64,000 bases of DNA, from the NCBI RefSeq assembly GCF_029962835.1, contig NC_080582.1:22824032-22888031 (forward strand). The letters run 5' to 3'. A program made the position numbers and the translations under genes. The first letter of the stretch is position 1, and each line of letters opens with the position of its first letter. Below are positions 1 to 10,830 of the stretch, one piece after another. The stretch is from Magnolia sinica (Eukaryota; Streptophyta; Magnoliopsida; Magnoliales; Magnoliaceae). The notes under the pieces are model-generated. The model had not been told where the DNA came from. It worked only from the letters and a program-made list of their open reading frames with translations, and searched no databases.

Positions 1-103
1 CATGTGTCCTTTAGACTCAGAAGAGAAGATACTTCAGTTTTAAGATTCTCAATTTCAGATTTTAAATCAACAATTAGTAAGTTTTGAACTCCAAATCGCA
101 TTT

Positions 104-1350
104 TTATTTTTCAAAACAATCTGAAATTTGAGATTTTTCTAAGACAAGTGATTCAAAACAATTTTTGAGTTTAGAAAACTTTTCTTTTTGAATTTTAAGT
201 TTGACAGCAATTTTACAACTTTCCTTATATAGGGCATTGTAAGCGTCTTGAAGATCATCTTCATTTTCACATTCACTATTCAGATTTTCTTCACTTGTAG
301 AGTCATTATCTGAAAATGTGAATTTGGCTAGAGTCATAAGAGCTTTAACCTCATTGCCCGACTCAGTTTCAGAATCTTCTGATTCAGAAGAACCTTCAGA
401 ATCAGATGATTCATCCCATGTAGCCAACATACCCTTCTTCTTGGGTTTGTCCCTTTTAGGACATCTATTTGCTAAGTGCCCATATTCTAGACAGTTGTAA
501 CATTGACTATCTTTCAAAGATTTTTGAAATTTGGGTCTAAACTTCTTTTTATCATTTGATTTTTGAAAATCAACCCTTTTCTTGCTTTTGAAAATCTTGT
601 AAAATTTTTTAGCTAAAAGAGCCATATCATCTTCTGAATCAGAATTTTCTTCTGAATTACATTTAGAAGATTTTAGTGCGATAGATTTTCCTTTAGGAGC
701 TTTAAAGTTTAACTCGTAGGTTTGTAGTGAACCAACTAGTTCTTCTACCCTCATATTATCCGTATCACGAAGTTCTTGGATCGCAGTTACTTTAGAATTG
801 AACCGTTCAGGAAGTGAGCGTAATATTTTTGCACACACTTTACTTCTGGGATTTTGTCGCTAAGACCCCACATTGAGTTTACAATGTCATTCAATCTAGT
901 GTAAAAGTCCATAAACATTTCATTTTCCTCCATATGAATTTCTTCAAATCTGGTTGTGAGGAGTTGGACTTTAGATTTTTTGACAATTGTAGTACCCTCG
1001 TGTGTCATTTCTAATATATCCCAAGCTTGCTTTGCAGTATCACAGGAAATGATTCTTTTGAACTCATCCGGTGATAGTGCGCAAATAATTGCATTTAGTG
1101 CTTTAGCATTTGCACTACTCTCACTTTTCTGAAGAGTGGTCCATTGGTAATATGGTGTGACTTTCATTGATTTTGAACCATCAACCCCAGTAACTTCCAT
1201 GATAGGAGGATTCCATTCAGTCACTATGGCTTGCCACACATTTTCATCCATTGATTTGAGGAAGATCCTCATTCTGGCTTTCCAATAGGCATAATTGGAG
1301 CCATCAAAGGGTGGAGGCCTAGTGACTGAAAGGCTATCAAAATTTGACAT
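104..1350 (-). pseudogene. gag: copia gag polyprotein, frameshifted
   Basis: Gag forms the capsid that packages retrotransposon RNA in the cytoplasm. The reading frame starts at the ATG at 1350 with MSNFDSLSVTRPPPFDGSNY, the usual N-terminus (DUF4219/UBN2 region) of plant copia gag. It continues through the UBN2 capsid fold to a break near 838-842. From there the protein continues in another frame (LRSLPERF...) down to 104. The break looks like the loss of one A in a short A run. The second half holds one CCHC knuckle (CYNCLEYGHLANRC), basic flanks, an acidic Ser/Asp/Glu stretch and a predicted coiled coil. The two parts together are near normal gag length. One frameshift implies modest age. 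Confidence 0.88.
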
Positions 1351-1411
1351 CTTAAATAGCTTAAATCGTTAGCTCAGGAATTAAATCCAAGAATAAAAAA
1401 AGAGCTATTAG

Positions 1412-1423
1412 GCTCTGATACCA
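1412..1423 (-). other. primer binding site, tRNA-iMet
   Basis: The minus strand reads TGGTATCAGAGC, the complement of the 3' end of plant initiator methionine tRNA. It lies two bases from the CA that ends the LTR. It marks the start of reverse transcription and fixes element orientation. Confidence 0.95.
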
Positions 1424-2608
1424 CTTGAAAAGGCCAAGCTATATGTCCTAGAGGGGGGGTGAATAGGACAGTGCCAAATTAAAACTTATAACAGCGGAAT
1501 TAAAATGAATATGATAGCCAAAGTAAATCACAATGCAGTAAATTAAAATAACCTCAAAATTCAGATCTTGAGAGGTTGATACAAACGTTGTTCTAAGGAC
1601 AACCTTACACCAAAAACAGAGTTTATGGTAGGACAACCTTATTTCTAGAAAGATCTTTGTATCAAGTCTCAAACCGAAGAGGAATACAATAATAAATATA
1701 AACTGAATTGAAATAACTTGAATAAAAAATGTATTGTTCTAGGGACAGCCATACACCATAAAAATGGCAGGGCAACCTTGCTGGAACAACTTTCAAATGA
1801 AATTGCAAATCAAGCGATAAAGGAATAGCAAAAAATAAATTCTAAACTATTACAACATTCCCACAATGCTTGAATTAAATAATTACAACATTCACCACCA
1901 AACATACATCCCACAAAAGAATAATTAAAAATTAGAAGAATAAAACAATCAAACACAAGGGTTTATAGTGGTTCGCCTGTGTGTTCACCAACTGTTAAAC
2001 AACAGCCACACAAAAAGCTACTCCACTCCTAATATCCTCACACAGGGGATATTAGCGTTCACTAAAAATAGGTTTTCCCAGGTTCACCCAAAACCCTTAC
2101 AATTGTGTCTTTGTATGTGGGCTTACACAATTAAAAAAACCCCACTTCTGAGTTTTCCTGGCTTTCCTCAGATAACCAATATAACAAGATTTTTCTGGCA
2201 AATCTTGAAAGAAACCAAAATAATAGAAAGGAATTTACAATATGTAAAATACTTGAATATCTCCTTCATTGTAGCAGCCCGGTAGAACCAAATCAAAGTA
2301 GATGATTGAATGTCCAAGTTCAATGTCCAGTACTCGATTACAATGGTTCTAATTCTAATTGATTTTAAATTAAACCAAATAGGGCTTGCCTTAATTGATT
2401 TTGATTCCAAAGAAAGGGAATAATAATTCCTCTTTATCAAATCAGATTGGAATATAAGAAACAAAATCAATTAAAATAAAGCTAAGGAAAGAGAATATTA
2501 AATAAGCACACTTAGCTTAGATGGAGCACAGAATTATCTCTCAGAAGTTCGACGAAGATTGGCTTGAATAGATTAATTAAATCGATGATTTCTTCTGAGA
2601 TTCGTGCA

Positions 2609-2617
2609 CTATTTATA
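2609..2617 (-). promoter_or_regulatory. LTR TATA box
   Basis: The minus strand reads TATAAATAG, a consensus plant TATA box, within the LTR. A transcription start would be expected about 30 bases downstream, near 2580. Its place just downstream of the palindromic repeat cluster fits a U3/R boundary. Confidence 0.6.
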
Positions 2618-2637
2618 AGTGAGAAGATCGGGTCTTC

Positions 2638-2992
2638 GACTGGTCTAGAGTGCTCTTCGACTAGTCGAAGCACTAACAGATATTTGAAAAATCCAGCGGG
2701 ATATGCTTTGACCATTCTACGATCGTCGTAGGTCACCTACGACCGGTCGTAGGTTTCCTTCGATTGGTTGTAGGTCCTGCAAATCTTCGCCGGACTTCGA
2801 GTCGAAGATTGTACGATCGTCGAAGATCGGGCCGACACTGCCTACGATCGGTCGAATGCAGTTCTGGACTAGTCAAGGCTAATGATTTTATTCGGAATTT
2901 GTAACAAACTCACGACTGGTCGAGGAATATCTTAGACTGGTCGAAGCAAGTCTAGGACTAGTCGAAGAAGACCTAGGACTAGTCGAAGAACA
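2638..2992. repeat. palindrome cluster in the LTR U3
   Basis: A family of 10-bp palindromes of the form CGACYRGTCG recurs here. CGACTAGTCG is at 2658-2667. A perfect 18-bp palindrome, CCTACGACCGGTCGTAGG, is at 2736-2753. Near copies follow at about 2822-2875 and 2912-2990, often with AAGA or AGG after them. They sit just upstream of the LTR TATA box on the minus strand. Repeated dyads in U3 are a plausible site for dimeric transcription factors; this is inference. Confidence 0.7.
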
Positions 2993-3388
2993 GACCAATC
3001 ACATGTAAAATAAACATTCGGTTTATGTATCCGAAATGACCTACTTCTAAGGTCAACCTATGGTCAATCAAACCTCAACCATGAAGTATGGACATTGAAA
3101 CATTAGGAACAAGAGACCTTGAAGTATGAGCCTTGAAGTCTTGATGTAGATCAAACCTTGATGTAGCTCAATCTTGAAAGTGTACAAACTGCCTTGAACT
3201 CTTCTTGAAGTCATGCAGCTTGAGTCTTGTCTTGTGAGCAGTTCTTTCATTCAAGATTGATCCTTGTACTTGTGAGCTTTGCTTGTTGTGAGCTTAGCTT
3301 GTTCATGAATGTTGATCTTTGAAAGAGCTTCACTTAAGCAAGTTATATATAACATAACAGTGATTTTGTCATCACAAATTTGACAACA

Positions 3389-3522
3389 GACAGGGATAAA
3401 AACTATAGCACTTACACTTACCTCCAATCGTTGTCGGGAAAGCTTCGACGATGGCTCCGGTTACAACGAGATGAGTAGAGAGGGGATGAAAGGGTGGAGG
3501 TGCACCAACATTCACACCCCAT

Positions 3523-3570
<48 letters not shown>

Positions 3571-4710
3571 TTTCTTCTCTTTCTCTTCTTTCTTTCTCCC
3601 TTTTTCTCTTGTTATAGGCATGAAATTTGTATGGGAGGAGGTGCCCAAACAAGGGCCTTATATAGAGCCAGAATTGGTGAAAATGGTCCTAAGGGCTAGG
3701 TTTTTACTATACTAGCCCTAGGGGAGTATGTTTCTACCCTTTGGGGGCCACTACAGGACTTGGGAGTCGACAACCACCGTTGGATAATTGTCCCTAGTGA
3801 TGATCTACACATAAATGCAATCAACCTGCCGTTTGGACACGTCGATCGACAAGTATGATCAGAAGTCTGTTCGACGGTCATCGATGGTCGATCGGAGCCA
3901 TAGCTATACGGATATGTGTAAGATATTAACTTATATTGTTGCCCTAAATTTGGTCATGATCTAACGATCCGAAAGTTACAACTTCGGTAAAGACCGAATA
4001 CAGATAATTGACTTAAGTTCTTAGTTAATTTCAGGAATATTCGCATAACTCATGTACCAACCTTGCAAGTCCAAGTTGAGCGATTCGAGGCACAATCACA
4101 GCTTAATGTCTCACGATGGACGTCAAGCCCACTAAGACAAATGTATTTCCATAACCTCGGGTTTAGTGGCCCACTAATGAGTAGTCTAGTGCTTGTTTGG
4201 ATAATCAAGGTATTTTCGGAATGAATTGGGTATCGAGATTTCTTGTATACAATGATTAGTGTTTGGATTAGCTAAGTTCATAGTGTGGCCTATTCGCAAC
4301 TAGTGAAAATAATGATTCAAACATAATCGCTTTAAACCGTCGGTTCTTAGGCTAAAAGGATACTGGGTTAGTTTGGTTTGTTAATTAAGATCAGACCCAT
4401 AATTGTCTCGACCTTAGGTAGGTCTTTATTTACTTGCAGTTGTTTTGATTAGTCAGTGATAAGTCAACTAAATTTGGGCCTTATGTGAATAAATCACGAG
4501 GCTAAGCCCAATGTTTAAGTAATCGGGCGAATTCGTTGGCTTCCTATGGTTTATTAAATTGGATTTGTGCAGTTCCTTACCAGTACCACCAGTGTATAGG
4601 CTCACCTCGAGTATTAGGGGTCAGCTAGTAACAACGTGAGCTAATTATAACATAAAATGTTCAAGGATTTGTTGAAATCCAAAACAGTGAAAATTCAAGA
4701 CGTTATAATC
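3389..4710. other. non-coding stretch, no recognised gene
   Basis: No recognisable gene lies here. A CT/GA microsatellite is at 3524-3564. On the minus strand a TATA-like CTATATAAGG near 3654-3665 precedes the GA-rich run and a short open frame starting at 3527, which together resemble an LTR or gene promoter with a GA-rich leader. No matching long terminal repeat or reliable ends were found, so the origin is left open. Confidence 0.4.
3524..3564. repeat. CT/GA microsatellite
   Basis: This is about 20 uninterrupted CT units. It creates spurious Ser/Leu and Arg/Glu open frames on the two strands. Confidence 0.95.
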
Positions 4711-5727
4711 CACTTACACCTGATCGCCTTCCTCCCAACAGACAGTTCAACTAGCTCCAACATTTGATTTTAATATAGAGAATCTATATCTTCATGCATA
4801 CTATCTTCCACTTTTCTATATCTTTATCTTCTAAAGATTTCTAAAAAGTACATGGATTCTCCTCATCTATAATGAGAGCAAATGCAATATTAAAGTCATT
4901 CATGTATCTCAACAGTAATCGGTGATCCCTTAGGGAATTTCTCCTGACAGGTGGCAATTTTACCTCTTCTTATACCTTAATATGCAGCTTAGGTTCCTCA
5001 AGTATCTCAGTCTTGTCTAATTTCACATTAATAACTAACTTTTTTGTTTTCTTTTTCTCATCCTTCTGAAACAATGAACCCTTATTAGATTCGACATCTC
5101 AGCTGATAATGATCTTCCATGAAGTACAGTTTAACAACTTGTAACATTTCAACCCTATCACCATAACTAACAAAAGTATACTTTTTTGCTCTTTAGTTTA
5201 GCTTATCTCTCTAAACAAATGATATATGAGAGTAAGCATCACAACAAAAAATTCTCAAACCCGAATAATCAACTGCCTGACCACTCCATACTTATGAATT
5301 TCACAACCAATAACTATAAAGGTAGACCTATTCACCAGATAATAAGTTATAAAAACGTACATCTTCAGCCTAAAGCACTTTGCCTAATTTAGAATTGCTC
5401 GATATACTTCGAGTCCTTTATAAAAGAGTCTGGTTCATACGTTCTGTCACACCATTATGCTCCGGCATATGCCTCACTGTGTTGTGCCTGACTATTTCCT
5501 CATTCTTATGATACTAATTAAATTCTTTTGAAGTAAATTCCATACCATTATCTGTTCTCATAACTTTCACTTTTGCCATGTCTATTTTTCAACTATTGTT
5601 TTTCACATCTTGAAAGTGGCAAACACATTCGATTTATGTTTCAATATATAAATCCAGACTTTCTTAGAGGAGTCACCTATAGATGTGACAAAGTAAGATG
5701 ATTCTCCTCTAGAAACAATGGACGATG
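4711..5727 (-). pseudogene. pol: copia integrase core and start of reverse transcriptase, decayed
   Basis: Minus-strand translation in shifting frames gives a MPEHNGVTERMN-like block (about 5430-5470), matching the copia integrase motif around HNGVAERMN. Below it come YLVNRS-like text (about 5330-5360), SGLRIF-CDAY text (about 5250), the acidic linker before RT (4985-5110), and finally an ELVEL-VGRKAIRCKWI-like RT start near 4711-4760. Each block is broken by stops. Integrase inserts element cDNA into the host genome; this copy cannot do so. Confidence 0.6.
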
Positions 5728-6462
5728 CTACCCGTAAACAAGTTTCCCTTTACAGACATATTTTTTTTGTTTTAAAATGCAACCCCGACTATTTCCATAT
5801 ATACAATGTGTATATACATCCAAATCAAAGCTTTTAAAACAAAGAATTAACTTACATCGAGAAGTACCTTCATACCCCCACTTAGTCATGTGGCCTAAGT
5901 ATGCATGCCACAAACATGTTGATCTAGAATCTGTTAAAGATATTGCAGTTCCATCAGATATAGTATTTCCAATCAACCAATAAAAATTATTTCTTTGTTC
6001 TGCCTTCATTATTGTAAGAGCCCATTTTGAAACCTTCAGGGCACCATCATAACCGGTGAACTTGCAACCAATTGCATCTACAACTCTTAAAGAGATCAGA
6101 TTCTTCTTTAAGTCTGGAATGTGCCTCACATATATAAGAGTATGCTCCACCCCATCAAATATCCTGATGCGAACTGAACCAATTTCAATAATCTTGCGGG
6201 CATCATCATTTTCCATAAGAACCAGCCCACCATTATACTCATTATATGTAATAAACCAACTATGATGAGGATACATATGGTACAATGCCCTTGTATCCAA
6301 GATCTTTTCTTGATAGGAATTCTCAGCCTTGGTTGTCGACAATACATCACAACCATCTGTGCCTTCACCAGATTCAACTGAATTAGATTTCTTCGGCGAA
6401 TCATCTGACTTCTCATCCTTTAGGGCTTTGTAAAACTGACAATCCTTTTCTAAATGTCTCAT
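5728..6462 (-). pseudogene. pol: copia protease and GAG-pre-integrase region
   Basis: The open frame begins just after a zinc-knuckle remnant (MRHLEKDC). It reads through a protease domain whose catalytic DSG/DTG triad is altered to DTR (LDTRALYHM), followed by the conserved VRHIPDLKKNLISL block and a pre-integrase LWHAYLGHM block with the first His pair of the integrase zinc site. It then drifts into non-homologous text near 5800. In copia elements the protease cleaves the polyprotein; loss of the catalytic Gly would inactivate it. Confidence 0.8.
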
Positions 6463-6593
6463 CCTCTAACAATTCTAACACATCAACTTTTCTTTACTCT
6501 TGACTTGGATCTAGATTGCGGTTTTCCCTTCTCTCACTTAGACAGTCTTTTTCGAGTAAATAATGCATCAGTAGAGCTACATTAATCGTCGCT

Positions 6594-6956
6594 CTAATGT
6601 CGCAACTGCTTCGATTGAAGGGTTACGATAATAGTCTCGATGTCTAAAGTATCACTACTATGGCAAAGAGTACCAACTAGATACTTGAACGACTCAGGGA
6701 GAGATTTCAACAAAATTAGGGCTTTCTCTTCCTCCTCGATCTTCACCTCAACACTCACCAACTTGCAAACTAATTTGTTGAGCGTGTTGATATGTTCAGA
6801 TAGATCTGACCCTTCCTTCATTTTCAGAGTATAAAACCATATCTTTAAAAATATACAATTTGTGAGAGATTTCATCATGTAAATACTCTCCAATTTCGCC
6901 CATAAACCAGCAGTAATCGTTTCATCTATGATATTGTAAAGGACTTCATTGACCAA
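6594..6956 (-). pseudogene. gag: copia gag (UBN2 capsid region), fragment
   Basis: The protein contains VNEVLYNIIDETITAGLWAKLESIYM-like text, then a leucine-rich LNKLVCKLVSVEVKIEEEEKALILLKSLPESF block, the standard UBN2 (gag-polypeptide of copia) domain. The upstream part of gag between 6957 and about 7150 is too decayed to follow. The zinc knuckle lies in the next segment at about 6440-6500. Confidence 0.75.
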
Positions 6957-7209
6957 GCATAATTAAATTGTATTAATTTTCCTTTGTTCAAGTTCATCTC
7001 AATCTTCTCCTTCAAAGATTCTGAATGATGCGCTTTTTCAAGGAGTGCATACTGTAACCCTTGTTAAACTATGAGGGCTTTCATCTTCAATCTTATAGTT
7101 CAAAGTTTTTTTTACCTATGAATTTATCTGTCTCGAACTTCACATTTGACCCCCTTGACGTCATATCTCAAATCTAAAGTAACAAACCAACCTCTCTCTA
7201 ATACTACCT

Positions 7210-7433
7210 GCTGGAGATCCGGCCCTGCGGAAGCACCTTAATTTGGATTGAAACAAACAAGAGAAAACGAAAATCCAATCAAACGGATAGAAAATGCACG
7301 ATTTTTACATCGAAAACCGTTGTAAAAAAACAAAAAAAAAAAACAAAACAAAAAAAAAACCACGGCACAAACTCATCAATCTACTATACAAATAAGATTA
7401 CAGGGATAGAGAGAACATACAGCAAAAACCTTC

Positions 7434-7465
<32 letters not shown>

Positions 7466-7708
7466 AGAGGCTCTAAAAAGCATTTTAAAAAATAAAAATC
7501 GTACATCACTCTTAACCGCAATATAACTAACCATAAAAACCACTCTTTCATTAGAGAAATATCAAAAATTTCTCTCTAAGAGGGTCCATTAACAATTGAG
7601 CCTTGTTAACGAGAAACACAGGTCATATGGGCTCAAAAAAAAAGAAAAAAAAAAAGAAAAGAAAAAAAGAATAGACCCAATAGTGACTTTGGTGCCACAA
7701 TTTTAACA
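7210..7708 (-). repeat. probable 5' LTR of the degenerate copia element
   Basis: On the minus strand a TGTTAAAATTGTGGCACC start at 7708 and a CCAGCA end at 7210 bracket about 500 bases. Right next to the end lies GGTAGTATTAGAG (7196-7208), a damaged version of the tRNA-iMet primer site. A CT microsatellite at 7432-7465 and A-rich runs lie inside. No second LTR was found to confirm it. Confidence 0.5.
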
Positions 7709-9919
7709 GGCCACAACATGTGAACTCGCATATTTTAGGCATAAGTTTACGTTATTCCCATTGATGTGCCCCATCTAATTTTTTTTTCAGGCTTATCTTT
7801 TCATAACCATGGTTACCCCTAATCTGACTGCACTACATCTGATGGCTAGTAGATCAACACGTGGTGGTACCACTGTAAGCAAGATCAAGATGAGATCTCC
7901 GCAGCAGATGCGATCTTCAGGAGGAGATCGTGAAGTGTAAGAAAAGTTGTCGGTACAAGACACATGTCAACACACCTGTAAAAATTTGTTATAAAGACAC
8001 GTTGCAAAATAAGAGAGGCCATAGGTTCCATAATAACCTAAAAGGATGTTCAGGACCACTGTTTTAATTGGCAATGGCTTTTCTTGTGACGCATGACAGC
8101 ATACAAGTGGCTGTACATAAGACGACCTATAAGTGAAAAGCTTTAAAACGCAAAATTACTGCAGCACATGGCAAAACATAATTGGCCATAGACCTCCACA
8201 AGCAAGTTGGTCATGCAAATATCATAAAAACACCTCTCAAGTGCTTGCCAAACAATTAGCTGATTAGGAAAAAATAAAAAATAAAAAATCTCAATGACTT
8301 GTCATGGCTTAGAATTATAATTGGCCACATCTACTAGTTGGCCAGTTAATTCATAAAAAATTACATATGTATATTCTAATACAAGTCACCAATAAATCAC
8401 CTTACACTTCTAGAAATTCAATAAAAAAAATGATGAGCTGAAGGTCCACGTCACTCCAATACAACACCACTACTCTTTCAACATTGTACTACCTATCCTT
8501 TATCCGCCATGACTACTTATCATCATCATCATTATTATTATTTAATCTAACTCCTTTATTAACGAGCGCCATGTTGTAAATCAGCCCAGATCAATTAAAT
8601 TAGAATTAGTTAGCTTGCCATCTTATGTCCATGATTTCATCATTAGAGTTGAGAAGGTCTCTAGGTCTTGAAGATATGGCCAAAGGAGCCATCTTGTCAC
8701 CAGCCTAGAGATCCCACTCAACCAGCTCACCATGAAGTTTGATCAAATTTAATTATGGTTGCCTCACCATGAAATTTAAGCAGGCAACAAGTGGTCATTC
8801 CATGACAATCTTACCTATAGAGTGAGGTTCCAAGTAACAAAAGTAGCCGTTCTCACGACTGTCTCATGACAAAATGAGGACCAAAAGCTCGATAAACAGG
8901 TTGTCACCCAACCAACCTTCCCACCATGAAGTACACATTCTCACGATGAAGTGAAGACCAGAAGCTCGGTAAACAGGTTGTCACCCAACCAACCTTCCCA
9001 TCATGAAGTACACAGCAAAGTGATGAACAATCAATCATCTAACCATGACTAACTCACTACTAGCTTAGTTGCATAGGGCAACAAACTAACTGTCGTTTTC
9101 AACGCCGTCTCACCACAAAGCCTACCAGTGTTACAAATGAACTGTAAAAGATTCACCCCACCATTGGTTATCTTAACACAAAACCTAGACCTGCGGAAAA
9201 AAAAAAGAAAAAAAGAGTAGTCATTTCAATGATTGCCTTTCTATGAAGTCAGTCCAGAGACAATCTGACGTCTATTCCACCTGCGAACCACTATTGTCTC
9301 ACATAACGAGTCTAGCCGCATGATAAATGGACTATTATATCTAACGACCGTCTTATCATAAAGCCAGCCAAGAATGCAATCCACCTTTCATGCCCAACGA
9401 CCTTCTTGTCTACGAAACACGGTATTTTATCAAATGATTAACAAATTATTGTTAATTATCCTTTTTATTCTCTTTTTCCATTCGATTTTAGTTAGACATA
9501 TTAATATTATTGATTTTGGCCTCATTTTGTTTTTAATAAATATTGTGTTATTGTTAACAGCATAAGCTATCACCTACTTAATTGAAACTTCTTTCTTCAA
9601 AGGCATAAAGAACTCATTACAAGGATAAGCCTTCCCTTTCATCAACAGCCTGATTCTTCATGATCGATGATCAGATAAACGGCGCATTTTCATGAATTCA
9701 ATCTTAATCAATCTATCTCACCACCTAAGGTCACAAGGTATTCATTACTTCAATTCAAACCACATTTGACTCTGACATGCACCGCACGTACAGATGACCG
9801 AATGTGAGACAAACAAATATAAGGGTTATCACCTTATTGCAGGAGTGGAGTCCCACATACAACATGGTGGGCCCAAAGAGCTTGGTGTTGTCCGCGCGGC
9901 ATAAATCAGTGGTTGTAAA
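7709..9919. other. non-coding, no recognised gene
   Basis: No coding sequence is recognisable in these 2.2 kb. The sequence is A/T-rich, with A runs and a CAT/ATT microsatellite near 8520-8550. A 58-base segment is duplicated in direct orientation (8879-8936 and 8956-9013, period 77) with only a few differences. The short open frames are not supported by any family resemblance. Confidence 0.5.
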
Positions 9920-9944
9920 CACTACAAGAAAATAGGCCTTTAGC

Positions 9945-10375
9945 CTCAATATTTTAGCCTCAATTGAAAAAACGGAGGCTAAATGTGTTTTTTAACCTTA
10001 GTTGCTAAGGAACCGATGCTAAAAGTTCATTTTTAGCTTCAGTTGCATAGAAATCGAGGCCAAAAGTTTATCTTTTAGCCTCAGTTGCATAGGAACCGAG
10101 GCGAAAAGTCTACCTTTTAGCCTCAGTTGCATAGGAACCGAGGTGAAAAGTCTACCTTTTAGTCTCACTTGCATAGGAACCGAGGTGAAAAGTCTACTTT
10201 TTAGCCTCAGTTGCATGGGAACTGAGGCCAAAAGTCTACCTTTTAGCCTCGGTTGCATAGGAACCGAGGTGAAAAGTCTACCTTTTAGCCTCAGTTGCAT
10301 AGGAACCGAGGCCAAAAGTCTACTATTTCACCTCATTTGCATAGGATTGATGCCAAAAGTGTACTTATTGAGACA
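9945..10375. repeat. left subterminal repeat array of the 7-kb CACTA
   Basis: About nine tandem copies of a roughly 41-bp unit, TTTTAGCCTCAGTTGCATAG followed by GAACCGAGGC and AAAAGTCTACC, lie just inside the left end. Each unit is itself a weak dyad (GCCTC/GAGGC). Such arrays are transposase-binding regions in studied CACTA elements. An outlying unit at about 10875-10910 shows that the array was split by the foldback element at 10378-10830. Open frames across it are repeats, not genes. Confidence 0.88.
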
Positions 10376-10377
10376 TG

Positions 10378-10830
10378 CAATGGCCCCACAGGCCACCGAG
10401 CGGCCATCGTGATGTATGACTTCTACCCACACCGTTCATCCATTTTTGTCATATCATTTTAGAATACTGGACAAAAAATAAGACAGATTCAAGTCTTAAA
10501 TGGACCACACAGTGAGGATTAAATTCCTACCATTAAAAAATTCTCAGGGCCACATAAGTTATAGAACAGTATGATATTTATTTTTTCACTTCATCCAGGT
10601 ATATATAACCGTATCAACAGGTTGGATGGAAAATAAATGGCACGGTGAGCCCTAAGAAGGTTTCAATGGTGGCGTCCTTAGCACCGCTTCTTCTTATGGT
10701 GTGGTGCACTTAAGCCTTTCATCTGCCTTATTTTTTATCTAGTATTTTAAAATGATATAGAAAAATGGATGGACGGTGTGGATAAAAGTAATACGTCCCC
10801 TTAGTGGCCCGTGGGGCCTCCGCCTGTACC
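10378..10830. mobile_element. foldback (MITE-like) element inside the CACTA end
   Basis: The segment has long imperfect inverted ends. The left arm runs GGCCCCACAGGCC...CACACCGTTCATCC...ATCATTTTAGAATA; the right arm, reversed, runs GGCCCCACGGGCC...CACACCGTCCATCC...ATCATTTTAAAATA. It interrupts the left subterminal array. It belongs to the same foldback family as several other elements in the window. Exact ends and target duplication were not settled. Confidence 0.7.

Larger units (their letters stand above)
1..3388 (-). mobile_element. SIRE-type Ty1/copia retrotransposon, 5' part only
   Basis: Read on the minus strand, this shows a 5' LTR (3388 to 1426), a tRNA-iMet primer site two bases inside it, a short leader, and a gag gene running off the window at position 1. 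The gag zinc knuckle is followed by a KKKGMLATWDESSDSE-type acidic stretch and a coiled-coil tail, which is typical of the SIRE lineage. The LTR carries the GAGGGGGGGTGAATAGG motif common in plant copia LTRs. Polymerase genes and the 3' LTR would lie before position 1. The base run outside the LTR is GACAG, but the matching target duplication cannot be seen. Lineage assignment rests on recognised motifs, not on a tree. Confidence 0.85.
1426..3388 (-). repeat. 5' LTR of the SIRE-type element
   Basis: On the minus strand the LTR starts TGTTGTCAAATTTG at 3388 and ends TTTTCA at 1426, so it is about 1.96 kb with TG...CA ends. A TATA box on the minus strand at 2609-2617 divides it into U3 (2618-3388) and the transcribed part. 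U3 is rich in short palindromes based on CGACTAGTCG. Open reading frames inside it are short and have no recognisable product. Confidence 0.85.
4711..7708 (-). mobile_element. degenerate Ty1/copia element
   Basis: On the minus strand the order is LTR (7708-7210), decayed primer site, gag, protease with pre-integrase zinc region, integrase core, and the start of reverse transcriptase. This is the copia order (integrase before RT). Stops and frameshifts are frequent. The recognisable protein ends near 4711 with a KAIRCKWI-like RT motif, so most of RT and all of RNase H are missing. It resembles the Tork/Retrofit type by its gag and protease text, but the lineage is not certain. Confidence 0.7.

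Noticed and set aside
1412-1423. tRNA gene suggested by GGCTCTGATACCA
   Set aside because: Only the 3' end of an initiator tRNA is matched, no cloverleaf surrounds it, and its place next to the LTR makes it a primer site.
3409-4719. Nine-base match CACTTACAC at 3409-3417 and 4711-4719, like a Mutator target duplication
   Set aside because: There are no inverted ends next to it, and the right-hand copy lies inside recognisable copia RT text that continues a few codons past the supposed boundary. Chance is the better explanation.
9945-10375. CRISPR-like array of regular repeats
   Set aside because: The units are contiguous tandem repeats without unique spacers, in plant DNA, inside a CACTA end.
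10019-10412. ORFs encoding a repeated MQLRLKGRLF-type protein on one strand and SLPFSL-type on the other
   Set aside because: They are translations of the subterminal repeat array of the CACTA element, not a repeat protein gene.
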